From contig NZ_JACHEG010000004.1 of the NCBI RefSeq assembly GCF_014201355.1, positions 62,001 to 126,000 on the forward strand: DNA of 64,000 nt. Direction: 5' to 3'. Within the stretch, counting starts at the first letter, position 1. Every line of letters starts with the position of its first letter. The notes under the pieces were generated by a model. That model did no database searches. It was not told the DNA's origin and worked only from the letters and a program-made list of their open reading frames with translations. The translations under genes were made by a program, and so were the position numbers. Shown here in pieces: positions 1 to 8,804 of the stretch. This stretch comes from Aliirhizobium wenxiniae. Lineage in GTDB: Bacteria; Pseudomonadota; Alphaproteobacteria; Rhizobiales; Rhizobiaceae.

Positions 1-341
1 GCAAGCGCCAGCCCGATTACCAGTTCGGCGACCGACTGGGCATTGGCGCCGGGCGTGTTGTGCAGCGGGATGCCACGGGCGGCAAGCGATGGCTTGTGCA
101 CCTTGTCGGTGCCGGTGCCGTGAACGCCGACGACCTTCAGATTGGGGGCGGCCTCGATTTCGCGGGCAGACAGGCCGTGATTACGGGTGATGACCGCGGT
201 TGCGACGGCAAGATAGGGTTCGAGATCGGCAAAGGCGGTGGAAGCCGCAATGTGGACGGCGAGACCTTGCTCCTCCAGCATGCGGATGGCGCTTTTGGCG
301 ATCGGCTGGACGATGAGGCAGTCACAACGAATATCGGACAT
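1..341 (-). CDS. D-isomer-specific 2-hydroxyacid dehydrogenase, N-terminal part (runs off the window)
   Basis: About 113 residues are visible, starting at the ATG at 341-339 and running off the left edge. The readable protein has the N-terminal substrate-domain pattern of the D-2-hydroxyacid dehydrogenase family (SerA, glyoxylate and hydroxypyruvate reductases): a short beta strand ending in Q-P-I, then 'VITRNHGLS', then 'LKVVGVHGTGTDKV', then 'GIPLHNTPGANAQSVAEL'. These are the conserved blocks before the NAD-binding Rossmann domain, which lies outside the window. Two bases separate it from the M20 hydrolase stop, so it is the third gene of the GntR-M20 operon. It probably reduces a 2-oxo acid or oxidises a 2-hydroxy acid made in that pathway. 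The exact substrate cannot be read from this fragment. Confidence 0.8.
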   Translation of the reverse strand, partial: MSDIRCDCLIVQPIAKSAIRMLEEQGLAVHIAASTAFADLEPYLAVATAVITRNHGLSAREIEAAPNLKVVGVHGTGTDKVHKPSLAARGIPLHNTPGANAQSVAELVIGLAL

Positions 342-343
342 GA

Positions 344-1657
344 TCAGGCTTTCAATGGCGGGTCGAGGCAGAGCGCGGATACGAGCCGTGCCGCCTCGGT
401 AAAATCGGCAATTTCCATCTGCTCGTCCGGATTATGGCTGCCATTGGCATTGCGGATGAAGACCATGCCTGTCGGCACGCCGGCATCGGCAAACACCGCC
501 GCATCATGACCCGCACCGCAGGCCATGGTTTGAGCCTCGATACCATGCTCCTTTGCCAGACCGGCGAGCGAGGCGACAATAGCGTCGTCCATCTTCGCCG
601 CCTTGCTGTCGGTCAAACGGCCGAGTTCGAACCTGACCCGATGTTCCGCCTCGATGCGGGCAACCGCCTCAGTGACGACGGCCTGCATTTTGCCGAGCGT
701 TTCCGGCTCCTGGCTGCGGATATCGAGCGCGAAGGAGAGCTTGCCGGCGATCTTGCTGAAAGCGGCTTCGGAGGCATCTGTCGAGAACTGGCCGAAGGTG
801 ACGACGAGATCGGCACCCTCGGCCTGCAGCCTGTCCCAGGCCTTGTCGAGTTCGACGACCAGAGCCGATGCTGCTCGTACGGCATCGCTGCGATATTCGC
901 GCGGGGTCGCGCCCGAATGGGCATAGGTCCCGATACATCTGGCTTCGCGATAACGGAAAGAGCCGCGAATGCCGGTGACGATGCCGATCGGCAGCTTTTT
1001 CTCGATCAGGACAGGCCCCTGTTCGATATGCGGCTCGATGAACATCGCGATGTTTTTCGGGTCGAGCCAAGACTGGCCCGAGCGCAGGAATTCCGTATCG
1101 CCGCCGGCGGCATCGATGGCGGCACCGAGCGAGATCTGGTCGGAGGAGCGCTTGACCTGATCGAGTTCGCGTCCCGTCAACCGGCCGAGTGCGGCGCGGC
1201 TGCCGATATAGGAGGCGCCGAACCAGGTGCTTTCCTCGGCACGGATCGCCATGACGGTGATGTCGCGCGGCGGACGGATGCCGGCGCGGACATAACCGGA
1301 GATCACCGACAGGCCGAGCAACACGCCGGCCGCGCCATCGAAATTGCCGCCCATCGGCACGGAATCGAGATGCGAGCCGATGAATATGCCCGGACCTTCC
1401 TCGCGGCCCTTCATCGTCATGTAGAGATTGCAGCCGGGATCGGTCTTCACCTCGAGGCCGAGCTTGCGCGCCTCGCGGCGCACCATGTCATGGGCGATCT
1501 GTTCGCCGAGACCGTAGGAGGCGCGGGTAATGCCGCGATTGGTGCCGGTACGGCGCTTCAGCTCGTCGAACAACCGTTCGGCAAGCTGGATGTCGACCGG
1601 TGCGGCGTTGCTGAGCGCAGACGTTTCGACTTCAGCCTTTTCTGCCAGAACTGTCAT
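344..1657 (-). CDS. M20-family amidase, hydantoinase/carbamoylase type (N-carbamoyl amino acid or allantoate amidohydrolase-like)
   Basis: 437 residues, the usual length of the hydantoinase/carbamoylase branch of M20 that splits ureido or N-carbamoyl groups (AllC, N-carbamoyl-L-amino acid hydrolase, beta-ureidopropionase). The metal-site motifs are intact: G-S-H-L-D near residues 94-98, N-F-D-G near 105-108, A-E-E-S-T in the 'RAEEST' block, 'EPHIEQGP', 'GAGHDAA' and a C-terminal 'SHNPDEQ'. Its ATG overlaps the GntR stop (ATGA) and it is followed after 2 bases by the hydroxyacid dehydrogenase, so all three are co-transcribed. Nearby M24-like genes and importer cassette A suggest the operons act on one class of compound. 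Carbamoylated or ureido amino acids are plausible, but allantoate cannot be told apart by eye. Confidence 0.88.
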   Translation of the reverse strand: MTVLAEKAEVETSALSNAAPVDIQLAERLFDELKRRTGTNRGITRASYGLGEQIAHDMVRREARKLGLEVKTDPGCNLYMTMKGREEGPGIFIGSHLDSVPMGGNFDGAAGVLLGLSVISGYVRAGIRPPRDITVMAIRAEESTWFGASYIGSRAALGRLTGRELDQVKRSSDQISLGAAIDAAGGDTEFLRSGQSWLDPKNIAMFIEPHIEQGPVLIEKKLPIGIVTGIRGSFRYREARCIGTYAHSGATPREYRSDAVRAASALVVELDKAWDRLQAEGADLVVTFGQFSTDASEAAFSKIAGKLSFALDIRSQEPETLGKMQAVVTEAVARIEAEHRVRFELGRLTDSKAAKMDDAIVASLAGLAKEHGIEAQTMACGAGHDAAVFADAGVPTGMVFIRNANGSHNPDEQMEIADFTEAARLVSALCLDPPLKA

Positions 1658-2313
1658 GCGCGGGTCAGTCTCCCGATAATGCTGTCTTTTACGTGCGCGA
1701 GATGGTCACGCATCAATTGCGCGGCGTCGTCGCCCCGTCCTTCGCGCAGGGCCGAAACGATGGCGAGGTGCTCGCGGCAGGTGGCTTCGAAACGTTCCGG
1801 CATGCTTCTCAAGTCGAAGATCTGTGTCTGGCGGCGCAGTGTGCGGATGATATGGGCGAGTTGCGGATTGCCGGCGGCATCGCCGATGCCGCCATGCAGG
1901 CGGTCGTCGACATCACGCACCGAGCCGCGATCCGGCTTGCCTTCGCCATCTTCGGGATGACCGAGCAATGTCTTGAGATCGGCTTCCAATTCATTCAGCG
2001 CCGTTGCCGGCATGTGGCCTGCGGCAAGGCGTGCGGCTTCGGGTTCGAGCAGCAGGCGGACCTGCAGCGCGTCCATATAGTCCTCGATGCGCATCTGCTT
2101 CACCTGCAGACCGCGGCTTCCCTGACGGATCAGCAGGCCTTCGCCTTCGAGCATCAGAAGCGCATCGCGGATCGGGGTGCGCGACATATTGAGCGTTTCG
2201 GCCAGACGCCGTTCGGTCACCATCGCACCGGGCTGGGCGGCACCGGAAAGGATCAGGTTCAATATCTGCTCGTAGGCCTGCAGCGCCAGCCGCTTATCGG
2301 TTTCAATCAGCAT
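1654..2313 (-). CDS. GntR-family transcriptional regulator, FCD (FadR) subfamily
   Basis: 219 residues. The N-terminal winged helix-turn-helix (about 10-75) shows the GntR signature 'RRLAETLNMSRTPIRDAL', followed by an all-helical FCD ligand domain with the spaced polar residues D...H...H ('DVDDRLHGGIG', 'REHLAIVSAL', 'RDHLAHVKDSI') typical of metal/carboxylate-binding FCD proteins. It heads the operon with the M20 hydrolase (ATGA overlap) and is divergent from the M24-cassette A operon. A perfect 10-bp palindrome inside the divergent promoter is the natural operator candidate. It is probably a repressor released by an organic acid or amino acid linked to the pathway; the ligand is unknown. 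Confidence 0.9.
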   Translation of the reverse strand: MLIETDKRLALQAYEQILNLILSGAAQPGAMVTERRLAETLNMSRTPIRDALLMLEGEGLLIRQGSRGLQVKQMRIEDYMDALQVRLLLEPEAARLAAGHMPATALNELEADLKTLLGHPEDGEGKPDRGSVRDVDDRLHGGIGDAAGNPQLAHIIRTLRRQTQIFDLRSMPERFEATCREHLAIVSALREGRGDDAAQLMRDHLAHVKDSIIGRLTRA

Positions 2314-2473
2314 AAATATCCAGTCCCTCCCTTTAAGGAGACGGCTTCAAATGACTGTCTGGTGCCACACGTTATGGCGGTTGTCACCAGCTGTTGCGCC
2401 CAAAGGCTGTCTATCCTCAGCGATCCCTTTTCCCATGCGGTTTTGGTGCGACGCAAATTTTGTATTCCGCTGG

Positions 2474-2502
2474 TTGACGAGTGGTATACCAAACCGTATC
2501 GT
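2474..2502 (+). promoter_or_regulatory. Sigma-70-type promoter with embedded palindromic operator
   Basis: TTGACG at 2474-2479 and TATCGT at 2497-2502 are separated by 17 bases and point at the M24-like gene starting at 2547. The spacer holds the perfect palindrome TGGTATACCA (2482-2491), where a bound dimer would block RNA polymerase. The divergent GntR/FCD regulator is the obvious ligand because GntR operators are commonly GT...AC dyads. The promoter call is by consensus match only; no transcript start is known. The rest of the 233-base divergent region shows nothing else I could support. Confidence 0.55.
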
Positions 2503-2546
2503 GAAGCAACATCGAGCTTTGACGATCTTGTCGAAAGGACGAACCT

Positions 2547-3725
2547 GTGAGTGCCATGCCGCAACCGAACCTCCCCTTTTCGAAAGCGGAGCATCTGCAG
2601 CGACAGGACCGGCTAAGGGCCGAACTTGCGGCGCGCGGCGTCGATGCCATGTTGGTCTTCGCGCAGGAAAGCATGTACTGGCTAACCGGCTACGACACCG
2701 GCGGCTTCGTTTATTACCAGTGCCTCGTGGTGCCGACGGACGGCCGTCAGCCGGTGCTTTTGACCCGTCGCCCGGATCTGGTGCAGGCAAAACAGACGAG
2801 CATTATCGAGGATATCCGCATCTGGTGGGATGCCGAGGATGCCAACCCGGCCGCCGATCTCAAGGTGATCCTTGAAGAGCTTGGCCTCGGGGGCAAAAAG
2901 ATCGCCATCGAGCTGAATACCCACGGCCTGACGGGCTGGAACCTCTATCGTACGCAGCAGACGATCGGCAACTGGTGCGAGCTGGAAGACGACCGCCACC
3001 TGATCCGCTGGCTGCGTGTCTGCAAGTCGCCGGCCGAAATCGAATATACCCGCAAGGCGGCCCGTATCCTCGACACGTCGCTGAATGCCGTGATCGCCGC
3101 TGCCCGTCCGGGCATTCTCGACAGCGACCTCAAGGCGACATACCTGACGTCGATCCTCGGCCAGGGTGCCGACATGCCGCCGAATGCGCCGCTGTTCAAT
3201 TCCGGGCCGCGCGCCGTTTATGGTCGCGGCGTTTCCGATCCGCGCCGGCTGGAAGAGCAGGACCAGATCCTCGTCGAATATCCGGTCGCCTATCGCCGTT
3301 ACAATGTGAAGACGGAATGGACGATCCTGTTCGGCAAGGTCTCCGATGCGCATCGCAAGATGTACGATGTCGGCATGGAGACGCTGCGGAAAATGACCGA
3401 GATCGCACGTCCCGGCACGACGCTCGGCGAGATTTTCGACGTTTATGCCGATGGTCTCGATAAGGGCGGCTACAAGCGCGCGCGTTATGGCGCGACCGGG
3501 TATTCGGTGGGCTGCACCTTTGCGCCGACCAGCATGGACGTGCCGCCGATGATCTATTCCGGCAACCCGACCCAATGCCAGCCGGGAATGACGCTTTTCT
3601 ACCATGTGATGAACGGCGATGCCGACACGGGGCTGGCGATGGGCGTTGGCCACACGCTGCTGGTGACCGAAGGCGCGCCGGAAGTGCTGACAGGATTGCC
3701 CGAGGAGCTGACCGTGATCAGCTGA
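2547..3725 (+). CDS. M24-like 'pita-bread' hydrolase lacking canonical metal ligands (creatinase/ectoine-hydrolase-type)
   Basis: 392 residues, starting at GTG 2547 with AAAGGA seven bases upstream; the next ATG (2556) is poorly placed. An N-terminal creatinase-type domain ('MYWLTGYDTGGF', about 43-54) is followed by the M24 fold. In metallo-M24 peptidases the ligands are D, D, H, E, E. Here the first Asp is Glu244, the second falls at Lys255, the His region reads 'GYSVGCTF', and 'PGMTLFYHV' carries no ligand Glu. It is therefore unlikely to be a normal two-metal aminopeptidase. Creatinase is a known metal-free member of this fold; ectoine hydrolase DoeA is another relative with similar blocks. 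It leads the cassette A operon and is about 80 bases from the binding-protein gene. A C-N hydrolase on the imported solute is likely. Confidence 0.8.
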   Translation: MSAMPQPNLPFSKAEHLQRQDRLRAELAARGVDAMLVFAQESMYWLTGYDTGGFVYYQCLVVPTDGRQPVLLTRRPDLVQAKQTSIIEDIRIWWDAEDANPAADLKVILEELGLGGKKIAIELNTHGLTGWNLYRTQQTIGNWCELEDDRHLIRWLRVCKSPAEIEYTRKAARILDTSLNAVIAAARPGILDSDLKATYLTSILGQGADMPPNAPLFNSGPRAVYGRGVSDPRRLEEQDQILVEYPVAYRRYNVKTEWTILFGKVSDAHRKMYDVGMETLRKMTEIARPGTTLGEIFDVYADGLDKGGYKRARYGATGYSVGCTFAPTSMDVPPMIYSGNPTQCQPGMTLFYHVMNGDADTGLAMGVGHTLLVTEGAPEVLTGLPEELTVIS

Positions 3726-3739
3726 CGGGCCGAGGAATA

Positions 3740-3776
3740 AAGCCGGCAAAACCATAAAAACAATGCCGCCCGGCTT
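3740..3776 (+). other. Weak inverted repeat between the M24-like and binding-protein genes
   Basis: AAGCCGG (3740-3746) and CCGGCTT (3770-3776) can pair around a 23-base A-rich loop in the 80-base gap upstream of the cassette A binding protein. No U-tract follows directly. It could slow decay or act as a weak attenuator, or it may be chance. Confidence 0.25.
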
Positions 3777-3805
3777 CAGTCAAAAACGAATTCAGAGGGA
3801 AAACG

Positions 3806-5356
3806 ATGACAACTTTCATGATTACCCGCCGCGGCATGGTGATGGGCCTCGCTGCAACGGCGCTTCTGCCGGCTCTCGACATGACCGATGCGCTGGCAGC
3901 CGGCACGCCCAAGCAAGGCGGCACGCTGAAGATCAGCCACTCGACGCGTATCGCGACGCTGAACGTGCTGAACTGCTCCGGCCCCGCCGAATATCCGGTC
4001 GTCGACATGCTCTATTCGGGCCTGACCCGCATGGGTCCCGACAACAAGCCGATGGCGGATCTCGCCGAGCGTTGGGAAGGCAGCGAAGATGCGAAGACCT
4101 TCACCTTCTATCTGCGCCAGGGCATCGTCTTCCACGACGGCACGCCGTGCACGGCGGACGACGTTGTCGCCACCTTTCAGGCGATCCTCAACCCCGACAT
4201 TCCGGCCGCTGCCCGTTCCGTCCTCAACATGATCGACAAGATCGAGGCCGTCGATCCGGTAACCGTCAAGTTCACGCTGAAGACGCCTTTCGCCGACCTG
4301 CCGATCTCGACAGCGCATGCCAATGCCCGTATCGTCTCCAAGGCCGCTCTTTCCGGCCCGCGGGAAAAGCTCGACACGACCGCGAACGGCACCGGCCCGT
4401 TCAAGCTCGAAACCTATGACAGCGCCCGCATGGTGCGCCTCGTCAAGAACGAGAACTATTTCATCAAGGGCAAGCCTTACCTCGACGGCATCGACATGAT
4501 GCTCTTCCCGGATCTGGCCGCGGAAAGCGCAAACTTCCTGTCGGGCGCAGTCGATGTCATGCTGGTCGTGCAGCAGGCCGATTTCCAGCGCATCGCCGAT
4601 GCGACCGGCATCACGGCGCAGCGCATTCCGTCGGGCCGTTTCGTCAACATCACCATGCGCCAGGACCAGAAGCCGTTCGACGACGTGCGCGTGCGCAAGG
4701 CGCTTGCCATGTCGGTCGACCGTTCGACGCTGGTCGATATCGTGCTCGAAGGCCTCGGCCGCCCAGCCTATGACAATCTCGTTTCGCCGGAATTCCCTTA
4801 CGCGATCGAGACGCCGGAAATCGCCTACGATCCGGAAGGCGCTAAGAAGCTGCTCGCCGAGGCAGGTTACCCTGACGGCATCAAGATCAAGCTCGTAGCC
4901 TCCAACCGCCCGGCGATCCGCGCGCAAGTTGCAATCGCGCTGAAGCAGATGGCGCTGCCGGCCGGCTTCGACATCGAAGTCGAAACCATGCCGCACGACA
5001 CCTATCTCGCCAATGTGTGGATGAAGGGTCAGTTCTACATGGGTTATTGGGGCATGCAGGCCACCGAGGACGCAACCTTCAACCTGCTCCTGACCTCCAA
5101 CGCTTCCTACGAAGACACCGCCTGGAAGAACAAGGATTTCGACAAGCTGATTGCGGACGCCCGCGCCACGGTCGATCCGGCCAAGCGCAAGGAGCTCTAT
5201 GCGAAAGCGCAGCAGCTGCAGCTGGACGAGACGCCTTATATCGTGCCGATCTTCGAAGACATCCTGACCGCCAGCGGCAAGGGTGCGGAGGATTGGACGA
5301 TTGCGCCTCTCTCCCGTTACTACTACGCCGAAAACGTCTGGCTGAATAAGGCCTGA
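3806..5356 (+). CDS. Cassette A: ABC importer substrate-binding protein, family 5 (peptide/nickel type)
   Basis: 516 residues. The N-terminus 'ITRRGMVMGL' followed by a hydrophobic stretch and A-L-A-A looks like a twin-arginine or lipidless export signal. The mature protein begins near 'GTPKQGGTLKIS', the usual SBP_bac_5 start, and carries the family blocks 'YSGLTRM', 'LAERWEGS', 'GIVFHDGTPCTADDVVATF', 'GTGPFKLETY' and 'PFDDVRVRKALAMSVDR'. It captures an oligopeptide-like or other solute in the periplasm for the permeases four bases downstream. It is closest by eye to the cassette C binding protein: both share 'AS.RPA.R.Q.A.AL..MA' and 'TMPH.TYL..VW.KG.FY.G'. Ligand unknown. Confidence 0.9.
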   Translation: MTTFMITRRGMVMGLAATALLPALDMTDALAAGTPKQGGTLKISHSTRIATLNVLNCSGPAEYPVVDMLYSGLTRMGPDNKPMADLAERWEGSEDAKTFTFYLRQGIVFHDGTPCTADDVVATFQAILNPDIPAAARSVLNMIDKIEAVDPVTVKFTLKTPFADLPISTAHANARIVSKAALSGPREKLDTTANGTGPFKLETYDSARMVRLVKNENYFIKGKPYLDGIDMMLFPDLAAESANFLSGAVDVMLVVQQADFQRIADATGITAQRIPSGRFVNITMRQDQKPFDDVRVRKALAMSVDRSTLVDIVLEGLGRPAYDNLVSPEFPYAIETPEIAYDPEGAKKLLAEAGYPDGIKIKLVASNRPAIRAQVAIALKQMALPAGFDIEVETMPHDTYLANVWMKGQFYMGYWGMQATEDATFNLLLTSNASYEDTAWKNKDFDKLIADARATVDPAKRKELYAKAQQLQLDETPYIVPIFEDILTASGKGAEDWTIAPLSRYYYAENVWLNKA

Positions 5357-5360
5357 TCGC

Positions 5361-6311
5361 ATGAGCTGGGGCTATTTCATCCGCCGCTTGCTGGCCGTTT
5401 TTCTGGTGCTGGCGATCGTAACCTTCGCCGTGTTCGCCATCACGACGATGCTGCCGGGCAATGCGGCGATCATGATCCTGGGGGAATATGCCACCCCGGA
5501 TGCGGTCGCCGCGCTCGAAAAGCAGCTGCATCTGGATCAGCCCTGGTACGCTCAATACCTGAGCTGGGTCGCCGGTATTCTTCACGGCGACTTCGGCACC
5601 TCGTTGCGCCTCTCCTTGCCGGTGACCCAGGTCGTCGGCGAGGCTTTTGTCAACTCCGCAATGCTCGGGGCGACGGCGCTGGTTGCCGTTACCATTACCG
5701 CCATCCCGCTCGGCGCTCTGGCTGCGTTGAAGCGCGGCACGGGCATGGATCTTGGTCTAGGCCTGTTCAGTTATCTCGGCACGGCGCTGCCGGAATTCGT
5801 CACCGCGACGCTGCTGCTCGTCTTCTTCGCAGCACCGCAGCACGGGCTTTTTCCCGCCGGCGGTTTCGTTGCGCCCTGGGAGGATCTTGGTGGTTTCGGC
5901 GCACATGTCGTGCTGCCGGCGGCGACACTCGGCCTCGTGCTGATGGCGCATATTTCCCGGCAGGTGCGCTCGGAAATGTCGGAAGTGTTGTCGTCCGACT
6001 ATATCCGCGCAGCACGGCTGAAGGGCCTGACCGAACGGCGTGTGATCCGCCGTCATGCGCTGCCGAATTCGCTGGCGCCGGCGATTGCCGTCATCTCGCT
6101 CGATATCGGCTATCTGCTCGGCGGCATCATCGTGGTGGAGGAAATCTTCGCCTGGCCGGGTCTCGGCCGCCTGCTGATCTATGCGCTTGAAAACCGCGAC
6201 CTGCCCGTCATTCAGGCCGTGACCCTGCTTCTCGCAGCCGTCTATGCCCTGTCCAACCTTCTGTCGGACATCGTCATTGCCCTGCTCGACCCGAGGGTAC
6301 GTTATGCGTAA
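5361..6311 (+). CDS. Cassette A: ABC importer permease, DppB type
   Basis: 316 residues with an N-terminal membrane helix ('RRLLAVFLVLAIVTFAV'), the DppB signature 'LHLDQPWYAQYLSWVAGILHGDFGTSL', and the EAA loop 'YIRAARLKGLTERRVIRRHALPNSLAPAI' that docks on the ATPase. It ends in the usual 'LLDPRVRYA'. Only four bases separate it from the binding protein, and its stop overlaps the next permease start by eight bases, so translation is coupled. It forms the inner-membrane channel with the DppC-type subunit. Confidence 0.93.
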   Translation: MSWGYFIRRLLAVFLVLAIVTFAVFAITTMLPGNAAIMILGEYATPDAVAALEKQLHLDQPWYAQYLSWVAGILHGDFGTSLRLSLPVTQVVGEAFVNSAMLGATALVAVTITAIPLGALAALKRGTGMDLGLGLFSYLGTALPEFVTATLLLVFFAAPQHGLFPAGGFVAPWEDLGGFGAHVVLPAATLGLVLMAHISRQVRSEMSEVLSSDYIRAARLKGLTERRVIRRHALPNSLAPAIAVISLDIGYLLGGIIVVEEIFAWPGLGRLLIYALENRDLPVIQAVTLLLAAVYALSNLLSDIVIALLDPRVRYA

Positions 6312-7125
6312 TTTCTTCTCATCCCCCACCGCCATCATGGGCACGGCCCTGCTTTCGATCGTGCTTTTCGCCGCGATCTTCGGTCCGATGATCGCGCCCT
6401 ATGACCCGCAGGCCTTCGATCCGCTGAACCGCCTGCAGGGGCCGTCGCTGACGCATCTTTTCGGCACTGACCAGTTCGGCCGCGACCTCTTGTCCCGCAT
6501 CTTGACCGGTGCGCCCTCGACCGTTGCCTTCGGTGTCGGGGCAACCCTGCTCGGCGTCGGTATCGGCTCGATCATCGGCGTTGTCGCCGGGGTATCGGGC
6601 GGCTGGGTCGACAGTACGATCATGCGTATTCTCGACGGACTTCTGGCCGTGCCGGACCTGCTGTTCACGCTTTTGATCGTCACCATTCTCGGCGGCGGCA
6701 TGGAACATGCGATGCTGGCCGTCTCGATCGCGTTTGCGCCGGGCATGGCGCGTATTGCCCGCAGTGCGGTTCTCTCCGTCCGTACCCGCGACTATGTGCG
6801 GGCCGCCGTCGCCCGCGGTGAATCCGGCGTCTATATCGTTACCTGCGAAGTGCTGCCGAATGCCTTGAGCCCGATCGTGGTCGAAGCGACGATCCGCGTT
6901 TCCTTCGCCATCATGATCGGCGCGACGCTCGGTTTCCTCGGTCTCGGCGCCCAGCCGCCGAGCACGGAATGGGGGCTGATGGTGGCGGAAGCCCGCCAGT
7001 TCATGTTCCGCAATCCCTGGTGCGTGGCGATCCCCGGCATTTCGATCGCCATTGCGGCGCTCGGTTTCAACCTTTTCGGCGACGCGTTGCGTGACGCCCT
7101 CGACCCCAAGAGGAGCCACGGATGA
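6304..7125 (+). CDS. Cassette A: ABC importer permease, DppC type
   Basis: 273 residues from ATG 6304 ('MRNFFSSP'), chosen because an upstream in-frame ATG at 6244 lies deep inside the previous gene. DppC blocks are clear: 'HLFGTDQFGRDLLSRILTGA', 'MRILDGLLAVPDLLFTLLIVTI', the EAA loop 'YVRAAVARGESGVYIVTCEVLPNALSPIVV', and the terminal 'LGFNLFGDALRDALDPK'. It overlaps the DppB gene by eight bases and the ATPase gene by four (ATGA). It is the second transmembrane half of the cassette A importer. Confidence 0.93.
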   Translation: MRNFFSSPTAIMGTALLSIVLFAAIFGPMIAPYDPQAFDPLNRLQGPSLTHLFGTDQFGRDLLSRILTGAPSTVAFGVGATLLGVGIGSIIGVVAGVSGGWVDSTIMRILDGLLAVPDLLFTLLIVTILGGGMEHAMLAVSIAFAPGMARIARSAVLSVRTRDYVRAAVARGESGVYIVTCEVLPNALSPIVVEATIRVSFAIMIGATLGFLGLGAQPPSTEWGLMVAEARQFMFRNPWCVAIPGISIAIAALGFNLFGDALRDALDPKRSHG

Positions 7126-8804
7126 CCTTGCAGACCATGAGCCAAGACGTGATTGCCACTGCCGAAAAGCCGGCGCTTTCGATCATCGACTATTCGCTTT
7201 CCTACAAGACCGCCAACGGGCTGATTTCGGCGCTGAAAAATATCGACCTGACGATCCCCAAGGGCAAGACGGTCGGCCTTGTCGGCGAGAGCGGCTCGGG
7301 AAAATCGTCGATGGCGTGGTCGGTGATGCGTTACCTGCCGCCGAACGCGGTGGAAACCGGCGGCGCCATTCGGCTGGCCGGCGAGGAGCTGCTGGACCAA
7401 ACGCCTTTCCAGATGGCCGATATCCGCGGCAGGCGCATGTCGATGGTGTTTCAGGATCCGTCGACCTCGCTCAACCCGACCATTCGCCTGGGCGAACAGA
7501 TCGCCGAAGTCTTGATGCGCCATCGCGGCCTGACCAAAGCCCAAGCCTGGGCGGAGGCAGAAGTGGCACTTGCCCGCACCGGCATCACCAGGCCGAAGGA
7601 AATGCTGCAGCGGTTTCCGCATGAGGCGTCGGGTGGCGAAAAACAGCGTGTGGTCATCGCCACCGCCTTTGCCTGCGAGCCGGAACTGATCATTTTCGAC
7701 GAGCCGACCACGGCGCTCGATATTCTGACCGCACGGCAGATCCTCGACCTGTTCAACCAGCTGCGCGACGAGACGAATGTTTCAGCGCTTTATATCTCGC
7801 ACGATCTCGGGCTGGTTTCCCGCGTGGTGGACGAGGTCTCGGTTCTGCACAAGGGCGTCATCGTCGAGCGCGGGCTTGTCGGCGAGGTGTTCGCCAAACC
7901 TTCCGCTCCCTATACGAAACAGTTGATCGGCGCGGTGCCGAACCCAGATCGCTGGATCGGCGTCGATGCACCGACCGATCCGAAAACGTTGATAAAACTC
8001 GACGGGATCGGCGTGCATTACGGTGCACCATCGAAGATCCAGAAGATGTTCTGGCCGGAAGATGCCGAAAAGGTCGGTTTCTGGGGCGCGAAGGATGTCA
8101 ATTTCGAGGTCCGCAAGGGCGAGCTGCTGGGTGTTGTCGGCGAAAGCGGATCGGGCAAATCGACCATCGCCAAGGTTCTTGTCGGCCTGCAGGATTTTCA
8201 GGGCAATCTCGAAATCGAGGGAAAAACGATCGGCAGCCGCAAGGCGATCGATCGGGCCTATCGACGCCGGGTACAGATCGTCTTCCAGCATCCGGATGCC
8301 TCGCTCAACCCGCGCCAGAAAATCGGCCGGATCATCGCCCGGCCGCTGAAGCTGTACGGTGTTGTCCCGCGTGAAAAGATCAAGGCGCGGATCGCCGAGC
8401 TGCTGGAAATGGTGCGCCTGCCGGCGGAATATGCCGATCGTTATCCGCACCAGCTTTCCGGCGGCGAAAAGCAGCGCGTGGCGATTGCCCGCGCCTTTGC
8501 GGCCGAACCGGAACTGGTGATCTGCGACGAGGTGACGGCGGCGCTCGACGTGTCGGTTCAGGCCGCAGTGGCCGAACTGCTGGTCAAGCTGCAGAAGGAT
8601 ACCGGCGCTGCCTGTGTGTTCATCACCCACGACCTCAACCTGATCCGGCAGCTGGCGCATCGCATCGCCGTCATGCATCACGGCAAGCTGGTCGATTTCT
8701 TCGACAGGCCGGATGCGCGATCGCAAGACCGCGATCCCTATACCAAGGCGCTGCTCGATGCGGTGCCGGTTCATACGCCCGTGGAGGCTTTTGAAATCGC
8801 ATGA
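7122..8804 (+). CDS. Cassette A: fused double ABC ATPase (DppD-DppF type)
   Basis: 560 residues with two complete nucleotide-binding domains. The first has Walker A 'GESGSGKSS', signature 'SGGEKQR' and Walker B '[12 protein letters not shown]'. The second has 'GESGSGKST', 'SGGEKQR' and 'LVICDEVTAALD'. The 'SGGEKQR' signature in both halves is shared with cassette C and differs from cassettes B, D and E (SGGMRQR/SGGQRQR). A DppD-type C-terminal segment ('PYTKQLIGAVPNPDRW') separates the halves. It powers import on the cytoplasmic face. ATGA overlap with DppC upstream and with the second M24-like gene downstream indicates one coupled operon. Confidence 0.93.
   Translation: MTLQTMSQDVIATAEKPALSIIDYSLSYKTANGLISALKNIDLTIPKGKTVGLVGESGSGKSSMAWSVMRYLPPNAVETGGAIRLAGEELLDQTPFQMADIRGRRMSMVFQDPSTSLNPTIRLGEQIAEVLMRHRGLTKAQAWAEAEVALARTGITRPKEMLQRFPHEASGGEKQRVVIATAFACEPELIIFDEPTTALDILTARQILDLFNQLRDETNVSALYISHDLGLVSRVVDEVSVLHKGVIVERGLVGEVFAKPSAPYTKQLIGAVPNPDRWIGVDAPTDPKTLIKLDGIGVHYGAPSKIQKMFWPEDAEKVGFWGAKDVNFEVRKGELLGVVGESGSGKSTIAKVLVGLQDFQGNLEIEGKTIGSRKAIDRAYRRRVQIVFQHPDASLNPRQKIGRIIARPLKLYGVVPREKIKARIAELLEMVRLPAEYADRYPHQLSGGEKQRVAIARAFAAEPELVICDEVTAALDVSVQAAVAELLVKLQKDTGAACVFITHDLNLIRQLAHRIAVMHHGKLVDFFDRPDARSQDRDPYTKALLDAVPVHTPVEAFEIA

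Noticed and set aside
434..1960. 508-codon + strand ORF opposite the M20 and GntR genes
   Set aside because: Spans two real genes on the other strand and has no recognisable motif.
2347..2790. Several ORFs across the divergent promoter at 2.3-2.8 kb
   Set aside because: They overlap the promoter/operator and the start of the M24-like gene; no domain or RBS.
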